A stretch of 64,000 bases of DNA, taken from Bradyrhizobium sp. (lineage in GTDB: Bacteria; Pseudomonadota; Alphaproteobacteria; Rhizobiales; Xanthobacteraceae). The position numbers and the translations under genes are program-made. The stretch's first letter is position 1, and each line of letters starts with the position of its first letter. This document shows, in pieces, positions 39,262-47,760 of the stretch. The notes under the pieces were generated by a model. It did not search any database and had not been told where the DNA came from. It saw only the letters and a program-made list of their open reading frames with translations. The DNA lies in contig NZ_DAIDJE010000092.1 in NCBI RefSeq assembly GCF_027451485.1, positions 1 through 64,000 on the forward strand, given 5' to 3'.

Positions 39262-39729
39262 ATGACCGCGGAAGAACTGCTGCGCGCCTTTTGCGATGCC
39301 GTCGAACAGCGCAACGGCAAGGCCTTTGCCGATCTGTTTACCGAGGACGGCGTTTATCACGACGTGTTCTATGGTGCCTTCGAGGGCCGCGCCAAAATCG
39401 CCGAGATGATCGACGAGGTTTTCTATCGCAGCGCGACCGATTTCCGCTGGGATGCGCACGCCCCGCTCAGCGACGGCAAGATGCTCTATGCGCACTATCT
39501 CTTCAGCTACCGCTCGACGCTGCCGGAGGCGAAGGGCGCGCGCGTGATGTTCGAGGGCGTGGCGATGATGAAGCTGCGCGACGGCAAGATCGCCAGCTAT
39601 CACGAGGTCGCCAACACAGGACCAGCCTTCGTCGACATGAACTTTGCGCCGGAACGCATCGCGAGGATATTTGCCAGACAGGGTGCTGCGCTGAAGGCGC
39701 GGCCGGAGATGCGGCGGCATCTTGCCTGA
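39262..39729 (+). CDS. SnoaL-like/NTF2-fold protein
   Basis: A 155-residue cone-shaped NTF2-like domain (LLRAFCDAVEQRNGKAFADLFTEDGVYHDVFYGAFEGRAKIAEMI). Such proteins include ketosteroid isomerases, polyketide cyclases and non-enzymatic binding proteins. I cannot choose between them. It lies 31 bases downstream of the hydrolase gene, so the two may be co-expressed. Confidence 0.78.
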   Translation: MTAEELLRAFCDAVEQRNGKAFADLFTEDGVYHDVFYGAFEGRAKIAEMIDEVFYRSATDFRWDAHAPLSDGKMLYAHYLFSYRSTLPEAKGARVMFEGVAMMKLRDGKIASYHEVANTGPAFVDMNFAPERIARIFARQGAALKARPEMRRHLA

Positions 39730-39761
39730 AGCGGCGCTCGTTGCCAATCCGTCAGTGCGGG

Positions 39762-40454
39762 TCAGAAATCGAGATCGACGTAAGTGCGCGAGGCCGGCAC
39801 GCCCGCCAGCCATTCGGAGAGTAGCGGACGGAACGAGGGCCGCGACTTGACCCGCGCATACCAGGCCTTCGCCGCGTCATCCTCGCTCCACGGCACGTCG
39901 CCGAGATAGTCGATCGCCGACAGATGCGCGGCAGCGGCGAGGTCCGCAAACGTGATGCGGTCACCGGCGAGATAATTTCGCGTCCTCGCCAGCCAGCCAA
40001 TATAAGCGAGGTGATAGCGTACGTTCGCCTTCGCCGCGCGCATGACATCGGCGGAGGGCGGACCGCCGCCGTATTCCTCGCTCATGAAGCGCTTGTAGAT
40101 ACGCTCGGTGACCAGCGGGTTGGATGCCTCCTCGAAGAATTTTTCGTTGAACCACGCCATCAGCCGCCGCACTTCGATCCGCTCCGCCGTCGCCTGCGGC
40201 AACAGCCGGCGCTCCGCCATCTCGGCGCCAAAAGTCTCGTCGATATATTCGGCAATGACGCCTGCGCCGGGTATCGCGCCTTCGCCTTCGGCGATCAGTA
40301 CCGGCGTGGTGGCGGCGGGGTTAAGCGCGAGGAATGCCTCACGCCGTTCCCAGGCCCGCTCCTCCACCAGACGCAGATCGGCGCCGAGTTCGCCGAGCAC
40401 GAGGCGAATGAAGCGCGAATGTGGACAGAAGGGGTGATGGAACAGCGTAAACAT
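39762..40454 (-). CDS. Glutathione S-transferase family protein
   Basis: A 230-residue GST. The start MFTLFHHPFCPHSRFIRLVL at 40454 places the thioredoxin-like domain at the N-terminus, with CPHS near the catalytic position and NPAATTPVLI before the cis-Pro. The all-helical domain (about 95-220) includes YLAGDRITFADLAAAAHL, the GST signature for the N-capping box. It conjugates or transfers glutathione; the substrate is unknown. Confidence 0.87.
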   Translation of the reverse strand: MFTLFHHPFCPHSRFIRLVLGELGADLRLVEERAWERREAFLALNPAATTPVLIAEGEGAIPGAGVIAEYIDETFGAEMAERRLLPQATAERIEVRRLMAWFNEKFFEEASNPLVTERIYKRFMSEEYGGGPPSADVMRAAKANVRYHLAYIGWLARTRNYLAGDRITFADLAAAAHLSAIDYLGDVPWSEDDAAKAWYARVKSRPSFRPLLSEWLAGVPASRTYVDLDF

Positions 40455-40605
40455 GAAGCCTTGGGGTGACGCCTGATCGGGTCGCCAAACTAGCGAAGCT
40501 TTCGATTGTGGCAACCCCGATGATCGTTTCTACGTTTTTGCCGTTGCTCCATGCAAACGAATAAGCGAGAAGAATCCGGCCATTTTCAGCCGCTATCGCT
40601 TTGAT

Positions 40606-40625
40606 GCGGTCCGTCGACGGACCGC
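40606..40625. promoter_or_regulatory. Perfect 20-bp palindrome upstream of uppP
   Basis: GCGGTCCGTC and GACGGACCGC are exact reverse complements with no spacer. The centre is 54 bases upstream of the uppP ATG at 40670, between divergent genes. This could be an operator for a dimeric regulator or a hairpin in a leader. Confidence 0.5.
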
Positions 40626-40669
40626 CATCGCCTCAATCTCCAATCTGACCAGAAAGAGGGCTCTCCATC

Positions 40670-41476
40670 ATGCTCACTGATTCGCTGCGGGCGGTCATTC
40701 TCGGCATTGTCGAGGGCATCACCGAGTTCCTGCCGGTTTCCTCGACCGGCCACATGCTGCTCGTGGAACGCTTCTTCGGTCTGGGCGAAGGCGCCTTCTG
40801 GAACAGCTTCGTGGTGTTGATCCAGCTCGGCGCAATCCTCGCGATCGTCATGTTGTATTTTGCGAGATTGTGGAAAGTCGCGCTCGGTATGTTCTCCAAC
40901 CCCGATGACCGCCGCTTTGTCATCGGTATCCTGATCGCGTTCCTGCCGGCGGTAGTGATCGGCCTGATTGCCGGCAAATATATCAAGCTGCTCCTGTTCA
41001 ATCCCTGGGTGATCTGCTTCTCGTTGATCGTCGGCGGCGCCATCCTGCTCTGGGTCGACCAGATCGATCACAAGCCGCATGAGCACGACGCCACCAAATT
41101 TCCGCTGCTGACGTATCTGTGGATCGGTATCGCGCAATGTCTTGCGATGATTCCCGGCGTGTCGCGCTCGGGCGCCAGCATCGTCGCGGCGATGTTGTTA
41201 GGGGCGGACAAGCGCGCGGCCGCGGAATTCTCGTTCTTCCTGGCAATACCGACCATGATCGGCGCGTTTGCCTATGACTTCTACAAGAACCGCGCCGAGA
41301 TGACGTTCGATCATTTGAGCATAGTGGCCCTTGGCTTCGTGGTGTCCTTTGTCGTGGCGGCCATCGTGGTGAAATCATTCCTCAGCTATCTCACCCGCCA
41401 CGGCTTCACGCTGTTTGCGTGGTGGCGGGTCGTCGTCGGCACGCTCGGCCTGATCGCACTGGCGCTGGGACGATGA
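40670..41476 (+). CDS. uppP: Undecaprenyl-diphosphatase
   Basis: An integral-membrane pyrophosphatase that recycles the undecaprenyl carrier for peptidoglycan and O-antigen synthesis and confers basal bacitracin resistance. The 268-residue protein has the usual length, about seven to eight hydrophobic segments, and the BacA motifs IVEGITEFLPVSSTGHML (N-terminal) and MIPGVSRSGASI (residues about 159-170). It is preceded by GAGGG. Confidence 0.95.
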   Translation: MLTDSLRAVILGIVEGITEFLPVSSTGHMLLVERFFGLGEGAFWNSFVVLIQLGAILAIVMLYFARLWKVALGMFSNPDDRRFVIGILIAFLPAVVIGLIAGKYIKLLLFNPWVICFSLIVGGAILLWVDQIDHKPHEHDATKFPLLTYLWIGIAQCLAMIPGVSRSGASIVAAMLLGADKRAAAEFSFFLAIPTMIGAFAYDFYKNRAEMTFDHLSIVALGFVVSFVVAAIVVKSFLSYLTRHGFTLFAWWRVVVGTLGLIALALGR

Positions 41477-41621
41477 TGATTACTCAGGTTGCTCGTCACG
41501 AGTGGCTTGATCCGCGCATCCACGGTCCTCTGCGAAAAATCCGATGGATTGCCGGGTCACAGGCGAGCGGAAGCGCTGCCGCTCGTCGAGCATCTATGCC
41601 GGCAACGACAACTCGGATTCG

Positions 41622-42590
41622 CTACGCGTTCCGGTGCGTGAACTGGCCCGCTTTACGGAAGCGCCAGAGATATTGCGGCGCGATTGCTTCCAGCGAATCC
41701 GGGGCAATGCCCAGCCCTTCCAGCGTGAGGCCCGCGGCTTTCGCGGCGTCTGACACTACATTGTCGCTGCGCAGGAGTTCGACCTGATCCGCCGTCAGGC
41801 GGAAGGGGCCGGGTGCAAATTGCAGGAACAGTGCCTGGAGTTTCGCCAGCCCAAACGGCAGCGACACCAGCATCCGCCCGCGCTCTGTGATCTCCAGGAT
41901 CGTTTCCATGATCTCGCGCATGGTGAGCACTTCCGGACCGCCGAGTTCGTATGTCGCGCCTGCCCTGGTGTTGCCGTCGACCGCGCCCGCCACTGCGGTC
42001 GCGACGTCACCGACATAGACCGGTTGCAGCCTGGTCAGCCCGCCGCCGATCAGCGGCAGCGCCGGCGAGATCCGCGCCAGTGCGGCAAAGCGGTTGGTGA
42101 AATCATCCTCCGGACCGAACACCACCGACGGCCGGAAGATGGTCGCGCCGGGAACGGCCGCCAGCACGGCCTGTTCGCCGGCGGCCTTGGAGCGGGCATA
42201 AAGCGAGGCGGAATTGGCGTCGGCCCCGATCGCCGATACATGCACCATCCGCGCGCCCGCGGCGGCTGCCGCCTTCGCCACGTGGCCCGCCCCTTCCGCC
42301 TGAACGGCGTCGAAGGTCTGGGCGCTGCTCTGCGCCAGGATGCCCACGAGATTGACCGCAACATGGGCGCCGCGCATGGCCGCCTCGACGGAGGCCGGGT
42401 AACGCAAATTGGCCTGAACAGCGTGAATCTGGCCGACCTTGCCGAGCGGCTGGAGGTGGCCTGCGAGCTCTGGCCGCCGCACCGCGACGCGGATGCGATA
42501 ATCGCGTTTGCACAGCGCCCGGACCACGGCCCGGCCCAGGAAGCCCGATCCGCCAAAGACCGTGACCAGGGTTTCCAGATTCGATGCCAT
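41622..42590 (-). CDS. Complex I NDUFA9-like NAD(P)-binding reductase
   Basis: A 322-residue short-chain-type protein. The start at 42590 (MASNLETLVTVFGGSGFLGRAVVRAL) places the GxxGxxG dinucleotide loop near the N-terminus, followed by RVAVRRPE and VHVSAIGAD. This matches the atypical SDR group of mitochondrial NDUFA9 (complex I accessory subunit) and its bacterial relatives. Whether it binds complex I in bacteria is uncertain; it may be a sugar-nucleotide or lipid-modifying reductase. Confidence 0.82.
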   Translation of the reverse strand: MASNLETLVTVFGGSGFLGRAVVRALCKRDYRIRVAVRRPELAGHLQPLGKVGQIHAVQANLRYPASVEAAMRGAHVAVNLVGILAQSSAQTFDAVQAEGAGHVAKAAAAAGARMVHVSAIGADANSASLYARSKAAGEQAVLAAVPGATIFRPSVVFGPEDDFTNRFAALARISPALPLIGGGLTRLQPVYVGDVATAVAGAVDGNTRAGATYELGGPEVLTMREIMETILEITERGRMLVSLPFGLAKLQALFLQFAPGPFRLTADQVELLRSDNVVSDAAKAAGLTLEGLGIAPDSLEAIAPQYLWRFRKAGQFTHRNA

Positions 42591-42744
42591 GTTCGGATGC
42601 CTTTGGTCTGCTGGGCTTCGGGTCTGATGGGCTTCAAGATTCGGCGATTTGCCGATACGCCATCGCCCGATTTCTGTATAGCCCATTCGGCCGGGCTACT
42701 TCAATTTGACAAGCGCGCGACCGAACCTTAACAAGCCGGGCCAT

Positions 42745-42831
<87 letters not shown>

Positions 42832-42857
42832 TTCCCCTTCGATCAACGGATACTACG

Positions 42858-43235
42858 TCAGGCGGCGAGCGCCACCAGCGGCTGAAGGTGGTCCGCGACC
42901 CGCAGCAGCGTGGTCGCGTTGTTGCTCATCAGCGACAGATAGCTCAGCGAGTGTTCGTAGTAGATGCCAACCTCTTCTCCGCCGAATCGAAGCGTGCCTT
43001 CGACCCGATCTTCCGAGTCCCGATAGTCGGGTAATTCGATCGAGGTCGGCGCTTCCTTGGCTAACACTGCGGCGATCTCGGCCAGCATCTCCCGGAACGG
43101 GGTCGAGTGGTCGAAGGCATTGCCTGTCCAAAGGACGAGCTCCCATCCGCGTTTGCGATGGGGTTCGATGCAGGGTCGGGAGTGGACCTTGATCGTGGCG
43201 CAACGTTCGGGACGACGGGGTTCAATCATGATCAA
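42858..43235 (-). CDS. Hypothetical protein
   Basis: A 125-residue reading (MIMIEPRRPERCATIKVHSRPCIEPHRKRGWELVLWTGN...), with no signal or membrane segment. The amino-acid composition and lack of a competing frame suggest a real gene. It has an alpha/beta pattern but I do not recognise the family. It lies 27 bases after the tRNA, convergent with it. Confidence 0.5.
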   Translation of the reverse strand: MIMIEPRRPERCATIKVHSRPCIEPHRKRGWELVLWTGNAFDHSTPFREMLAEIAAVLAKEAPTSIELPDYRDSEDRVEGTLRFGGEEVGIYYEHSLSYLSLMSNNATTLLRVADHLQPLVALAA

Positions 43236-43343
43236 ATTATATCAGCGCCCGCGGTGGGCGCTTTTGCAGCCTGCAAAACCGGTAGAGAACCGCTCACCGG
43301 GATGTTTCAAAAATGCTGCAAAACTTTCGTGTTTCCTGCCCGG

Positions 43344-43592
43344 TCAGTTTCCGCCGTCCGATTCGGCGCTCGCTTCCCTGTGTCCGTCGGGTCCGCGCTT
43401 GAAGACGCCGTAATTGCTGGATTTGACGCCGGCAAGGGCGTCGGGGGCCGCGACCGTCAGCCCGAGCTTCAAAAGCTCGCGCACGGCTGCCGCGCGCGTC
43501 GGCATCCGGTGCTTGAAGCGAAAATCGTCCAACGCGGCAAGCTCTTCCGGGGAGAGCATGACCTGCAATCGCTCGCCACGTATATCATTCAT
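43344..43592 (-). CDS. Ribbon-helix-helix domain protein
   Basis: An 82-residue protein beginning MNDIRGERLQVMLSPEELAALDDFRFKHRMPTRAAAVRELLKLGL, which looks like a ribbon-helix-helix DNA-binding fold (strand LQVML, then two helices). It is probably a small transcriptional regulator. No partner toxin gene is visible next to it; the neighbouring hypothetical gene lies 108 bases away on the same strand. Targets are unknown. Confidence 0.65.
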   Translation of the reverse strand: MNDIRGERLQVMLSPEELAALDDFRFKHRMPTRAAAVRELLKLGLTVAAPDALAGVKSSNYGVFKRGPDGHREASAESDGGN

Positions 43593-44052
43593 CGAATCTG
43601 TCCAGGAATCATCTCGTTGAGTAATTTACTCAATTCGCTCAGGCCGCAAAAGTTCCATCGGCCCAGCCAGAAATGTAAAAATCGCAATAAACACAATATT
43701 TTATTGTCGGCCGAGTCCTCATGGTCGAGCGGAATGAGGACTTGTCCTGGCCAACATCTGACCCTGCCGCGCGCGCTTTCGCAGGACCCCAAAGCCGTTG
43801 CGCCCAGCCCGCCGGAAAATCGTCGATAACCTGGAGCGCTGCAGCCAACGGCAGCGAGCTTCAGCCGCCGAAGTTACCCCGAGGTCGGGAGGGAGGTGAG
43901 ATTGGTCGGCGCCCAAGGCCGGGCTGTGCGCCCCTGGAGCGAGATCGATTTTGCTGACCGAAGCGGCCTCGTGCGGCTCGCCTGTTGCGATATTGGAGGC
44001 TAGTGTTGTCGCCGCTCTCACTGCTCCGAATCGACCAGAGGCCTTTGAAGCT
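43593..44052. other. Divergent intergenic region (460 bases)
   Basis: No gene is supported here. Several short readings (43639-43848, 43719-44021) lack ribosome sites and domains. There is an A+T-rich stretch near 43670-43710, unusual in this window, which may hold the promoters of the ribbon-helix-helix gene and of the exonuclease gene. Confidence 0.5.
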
Positions 44053-44679
44053 ATGACCGTGCGCCAGCATCGCGGCGACCTGCCCGATCTTATCCGCTAT
44101 ACTGAGGCAGTCGCGATCGATACCGAGACCATGGGGCTCAATCCGCATCGCGACCGGCTTTGCGTCGTGCAGTTGTCGAACGGCGACGGCAGCGCAGACG
44201 TGGTGCAGATCCCCAAGGATCACGGCAAGGGCGCGAATGACGCGCCGAATCTGAAGGCGCTGCTCGCAAATCCGAAGATCACCAAGATTTTCCATTTCGC
44301 CCGCTTCGATCTCGCCGCGCTCTATCACAGCTTCGGTGTGATGCCCGAGCCGGTCTATTGCACGAAGATCGCTTCGCGGCTTTCCCGCACCTATACCGAC
44401 CGCCACGGCCTGAAAGACCTGGTGCGTGAGGTGCTCAACGTCGAGCTTTCGAAGCAGCAGCAATCGAGCGACTGGGGCGCACCAGCCTTGAACGAAGCGC
44501 AGCTAGCCTATGCGGCTTCCGATGTCCTGCATCTGCATGCGCTCCGCGAGCGGCTCGACGTCATGCTCGCGCGCGAAGGCCGCCTCGACCTGGCGCGAGC
44601 CTGCTTTGCGTTCCTGCCGACGCGCGCCAGGCTCGATCTTCAGGGCTGGGAAGCCGAGGATATTTTCGCGCATTCCTAG
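44053..44679 (+). CDS. rnd: RNase D-like 3'-5' exonuclease
   Basis: A 208-residue protein with the DEDD exonuclease fold only: AIDTETMGLNPHRDRLCVVQLSNG (Asp/Glu), KIFHFARFDLAALYHSFG (Asp) and YAASDVLHLHALRERLD (Tyr/Asp of DEDDy). The C-terminal HRDC domains of E. coli RNase D are absent, as in many alphaproteobacterial RNase D-like proteins, so this is a short form that may process tRNA or other small RNAs. The start is at 44053 (MTVRQHRGDLPDL). Confidence 0.87.
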   Translation: MTVRQHRGDLPDLIRYTEAVAIDTETMGLNPHRDRLCVVQLSNGDGSADVVQIPKDHGKGANDAPNLKALLANPKITKIFHFARFDLAALYHSFGVMPEPVYCTKIASRLSRTYTDRHGLKDLVREVLNVELSKQQQSSDWGAPALNEAQLAYAASDVLHLHALRERLDVMLAREGRLDLARACFAFLPTRARLDLQGWEAEDIFAHS

Positions 44680-44909
44680 GGCGTGGATTTGACATTCGCT
44701 CCCCACCCTGGTGGCGGCTCGTGCCGTCCGAAGATCCGATAGGCTGAAGCAAAACGAAACAATTGCTTGCTGGAAGGGCGGCCATTTCGCCGTTTTTCCG
44801 ACACAGTCCTGACAGCAGCAGATAGCAGATAAGAGGGTGCGTGCGGTTGTGGACTGGGCGACCCGGTAATCTCCCGCTAAAATGACAGCTCGCGAATTTC
44901 GGAGCTTTT

Positions 44910-45647
44910 TTGAGTTCGGTCCAGAATCCTGCCTATGACGCCGCCAGCATGGAGGCGCGCTTTGCGATGGCGGCGCGCCACAGCCGGCTGGTGCGCATCC
45001 TGCGGGTTGCGGTTCCGGCCGCCGTGATTCTGTCGCTGGCGGCCATCGTCCTGGTGTCGGTCTTCAATCCGTTCCGGATGCTGTTGCCGAAGCTGCCGGT
45101 CGACATGAGCAACCTCGTCGTCTCCGGCACCAAGGTGACGATGGAATCGCCACATTTGGCGGGCTATTCGCAGGACCAGCGTCCCTATGAGGTCTGGGCC
45201 AACACCGCGATCCAGGACGTGACCGACCCGGATCACGTCGAGCTGCACACGCTGCGGGGCAAGATGCTGATGGAAGATCAATCCACCGTCACGCTGGAGG
45301 CGGTCAAAGGACAGATGGACACCAAGCAACAGCAGCTCGAACTGCATAAGGACATCTACGTCCAGACCACCGCCGGGTACCAGGCGTGGCTCAGTCAGGC
45401 CTTCGTCGACATGAACAGCGGGACCGTGAGCTCCCATGAGCATGTCGATGTCAAATGGGCCGACGGAAAGATCTCCGCCGATACGATGAAGGTGACAGGC
45501 GGCGGCGAAGTCGTCCGCTTCGACGGTCATGTGGTCATGAACATCGACAAGCTGCCGCCCTCTGCCGATGCCGCGCCGCGAGAGCCGCCACCGCAGCCAG
45601 CGCACCCCGCAAAGGCACGGGCCGCCAAATCCTCCAACGCCAAGTGA
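44910..45647 (+). CDS. lptC: LPS export protein LptC
   Basis: A 245-residue bitopic inner-membrane component of the Lpt bridge that passes LPS from LptBFG to LptA. One transmembrane helix (about residues 31-53) is followed by a beta-jellyroll domain (VDMSNLVVSGTKVTMESPHLAGY, then a later GHVVMNIDK). The start seems to be TTG at 44910, with CGGAG 5-9 bases upstream. It is followed by lptA after 4 bases, the usual lptC-lptA-lptB order. Confidence 0.92.
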   Translation: MSSVQNPAYDAASMEARFAMAARHSRLVRILRVAVPAAVILSLAAIVLVSVFNPFRMLLPKLPVDMSNLVVSGTKVTMESPHLAGYSQDQRPYEVWANTAIQDVTDPDHVELHTLRGKMLMEDQSTVTLEAVKGQMDTKQQQLELHKDIYVQTTAGYQAWLSQAFVDMNSGTVSSHEHVDVKWADGKISADTMKVTGGGEVVRFDGHVVMNIDKLPPSADAAPREPPPQPAHPAKARAAKSSNAK

Positions 45648-45651
45648 TCCG

Positions 45652-46401
45652 ATGACGCTGTCTCCCGTGAGAGTTCTCAAAGACCGCTTTGCAGTCGGTG
45701 TCGCTTGCGCAGCCTTTGCATGCGCGATGGCTGCGGGCGATGCCAGATCGCAAAGCACGGTGACCGGGGTGCCGAATGCCATGCAGGGATTTTCGCAAAA
45801 CCGCGATCAGCCGATCCAGATCGAATCGGTCTCTCTCGAGATGCGCGACAAGAAGAAGGAGGCGACCTTCACCGGCAATGTGAAGGTGGTTCAGGGCGAC
45901 ACCACCATGACCTCGAAGGTGCTGGTCGTCTATTATGAATCGAGCAATCAGAATGCTCAGCCGGCGAACGGCAAGACTTCCGGCAAGTCGGCGTCCGCTT
46001 CCGCCAAGCCAGCCTCTGCACAATCGGCATCCATGCAGTCTACGACGCCGGGCCCGGGCGGCGCATCGTCGATCAAGCGGCTGGAGGCCAAGGGCGACGT
46101 CATCGTGACGCAAAAGGATCAGGTCGTGACCGGCGAAACGGCCGTCTTCGATACCAAGACCAACCTGATCACGATGCTCGGCGGCGTGGTGCTGACCCAG
46201 GGCAAGAACGTGCTGCGTGGCGACCGGCTCCTGGTCGACATGACCACCGGCGTGTCGCGCGTCGAGTCTGACACAGGGCGCGTCCAGGGCTTGTTCCAGT
46301 CATCCGGCCAGAGCGGGACTGGGCCGGCGCTGCCCGGCGCGTCGCCGTCGGGCTCCCAGCCGGGGGCGCCGCAGTCTTTGGCGCCGAATAAACCAAAGTA
46401 A
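45652..46401 (+). CDS. lptA: LPS transport periplasmic protein LptA
   Basis: A 249-residue periplasmic protein forming the LPS-carrying bridge. It has a signal peptide (residues 1-33, AMAAGDARSQ) and an OstA beta-jellyroll region (IQIESVSLEMRDKKKEATFTGNVKVVQGDTTM, then DVIVTQKDQVVTGETAVFDTKTNLITMLGGVVLTQGKNVLRG), interrupted by a Ser/Ala/Gln-rich insert (about 100-135) and followed by a Pro/Gly-rich C-terminus. It lies between lptC and lptB. Confidence 0.93.
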   Translation: MTLSPVRVLKDRFAVGVACAAFACAMAAGDARSQSTVTGVPNAMQGFSQNRDQPIQIESVSLEMRDKKKEATFTGNVKVVQGDTTMTSKVLVVYYESSNQNAQPANGKTSGKSASASAKPASAQSASMQSTTPGPGGASSIKRLEAKGDVIVTQKDQVVTGETAVFDTKTNLITMLGGVVLTQGKNVLRGDRLLVDMTTGVSRVESDTGRVQGLFQSSGQSGTGPALPGASPSGSQPGAPQSLAPNKPK

Positions 46402-46595
46402 TGCCAAGAGCTTGATCAAAGGGCCGCCGGGGCGCGGTTGAACGGCTCGGCGCAAGCTTGTATTTAGCGCACGGGGTCGCGCGTTTCGGACAAAGGCTTC
46501 CGCTGGGCAAGGGGCATCCGTTGATTCATGCTGGCGGGCGAATCATCGCCAGGCAAGGTTCGCGGAGCTTGTTAGAGGGGTCGGACGAAGCGGGG

Positions 46596-47606
46596 ATGGT
46601 GGATTTACTCGGCATGTTCCGGCGGCGCCCCGCAAAACGCGGCAAGGCAGGGTTTGCGCGTTCGCGCGAGGACATCACCACACTCGGCAACAACATGGGC
46701 GACATGCTGACAAGCCCCGTGCGCGATGCGCCGCCGCTCGCCAGGGCCGCACCCTCACCGGTGCTGGAATTGCCGCCGGTCGAGAATCCGCGTCCGCGCC
46801 CGGCTCCAGCTGCAGCGCCCAAACCTGCGCCCAACCCCGCGCAAAGGGCCAGCGGCGCGGCTGCGCCGCGGCAAGCCGCCCGCGCCGGCTATCTGGCTGT
46901 GCATAGCGTGGAAAAAAGCTTTGGCACCCGCAAGGTCGTGCGCGGGGTCAGCATCTACGTCCGCCGTGGCGAGGCCGTCGGCCTGCTTGGCCCGAACGGG
47001 GCCGGCAAGACCACCGTCTTTTACATGATCACCGGCCTGATCAAGGCCGATCGCGGCGCCATCGAACTCGACGGCCACGACGTTACCAAGCTGCCGATGT
47101 ATCAGCGCGCCCGGCTCGGCATCGGCTATCTGCCGCAGGAGGCGTCGATTTTTCGCGGCCTCACCGTCGAGCAGAACATCCGCGCGGTGCTCGAGGTCGT
47201 CGAATCCTCGCGCAAGAAGCGCGAGGCCGAGCTGGATTCGCTGCTCGACGAATTCAACATCACACGGTTAAGGAAGACGCCCTCGATCGCGCTGTCGGGC
47301 GGCGAACGGCGGCGCGTCGAGATCGCGCGCGCGCTTGCCACCCGTCCGAACTACATGCTGCTCGACGAGCCCTTCGCCGGCATCGACCCGATTGCCGTTG
47401 GCGATATTCAGGACCTTGTCCGTCACCTCACCAATCGCGGCATCGGCGTCTTGATTACCGACCACAATGTCCGCGAAACGCTCGGGCTGACCGACCGCGC
47501 CTATATCGTCTATGCCGGCGAGATCCTGACCGAGGGCAGCCCGGACGAGATCGTCAGCGATCCCGATGTCCGCAGGCTCTATCTCGGCGAAGAATTCCGG
47601 CTTTGA
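46596..47606 (+). CDS. lptB: LPS export ABC ATPase LptB
   Basis: A 336-residue ATPase powering LPS extraction from the inner membrane. A roughly 95-residue N-terminal extension, rich in Pro/Ala/Arg, precedes the ATPase domain (YLAVHSVEKSFGTRKVV). Walker A is GPNGAGKTT, the signature LSGGERRRVEIARALA and Walker B YMLLDEPFAGIDP. The start at 46596 is chosen as the most plausible ATG. The extension is much longer than in E. coli LptB (241 residues). Confidence 0.92.
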   Translation: MVDLLGMFRRRPAKRGKAGFARSREDITTLGNNMGDMLTSPVRDAPPLARAAPSPVLELPPVENPRPRPAPAAAPKPAPNPAQRASGAAAPRQAARAGYLAVHSVEKSFGTRKVVRGVSIYVRRGEAVGLLGPNGAGKTTVFYMITGLIKADRGAIELDGHDVTKLPMYQRARLGIGYLPQEASIFRGLTVEQNIRAVLEVVESSRKKREAELDSLLDEFNITRLRKTPSIALSGGERRRVEIARALATRPNYMLLDEPFAGIDPIAVGDIQDLVRHLTNRGIGVLITDHNVRETLGLTDRAYIVYAGEILTEGSPDEIVSDPDVRRLYLGEEFRL

Positions 47607-47760
47607 TCGCGGAAGTTGCGCCCGCACGCACCAGGCCGAACCCGTAATCCATCGTGGAAGTAAACTTTTTTCCGCCGAGTCAAGCCGTGTACATCGGCTG
47701 ACGACTAGGATAAGCAAGAATCGGACCAATTTTTCGAATCGGTAATCGGTTCTCGCCTCG

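Noticed and set aside
43344..43592. Toxin-antitoxin module built on the ribbon-helix-helix gene
   Set aside because: No adjacent toxin-like reading frame; the nearest gene (42858-43235) is larger, 108 bases away and of unknown fold.
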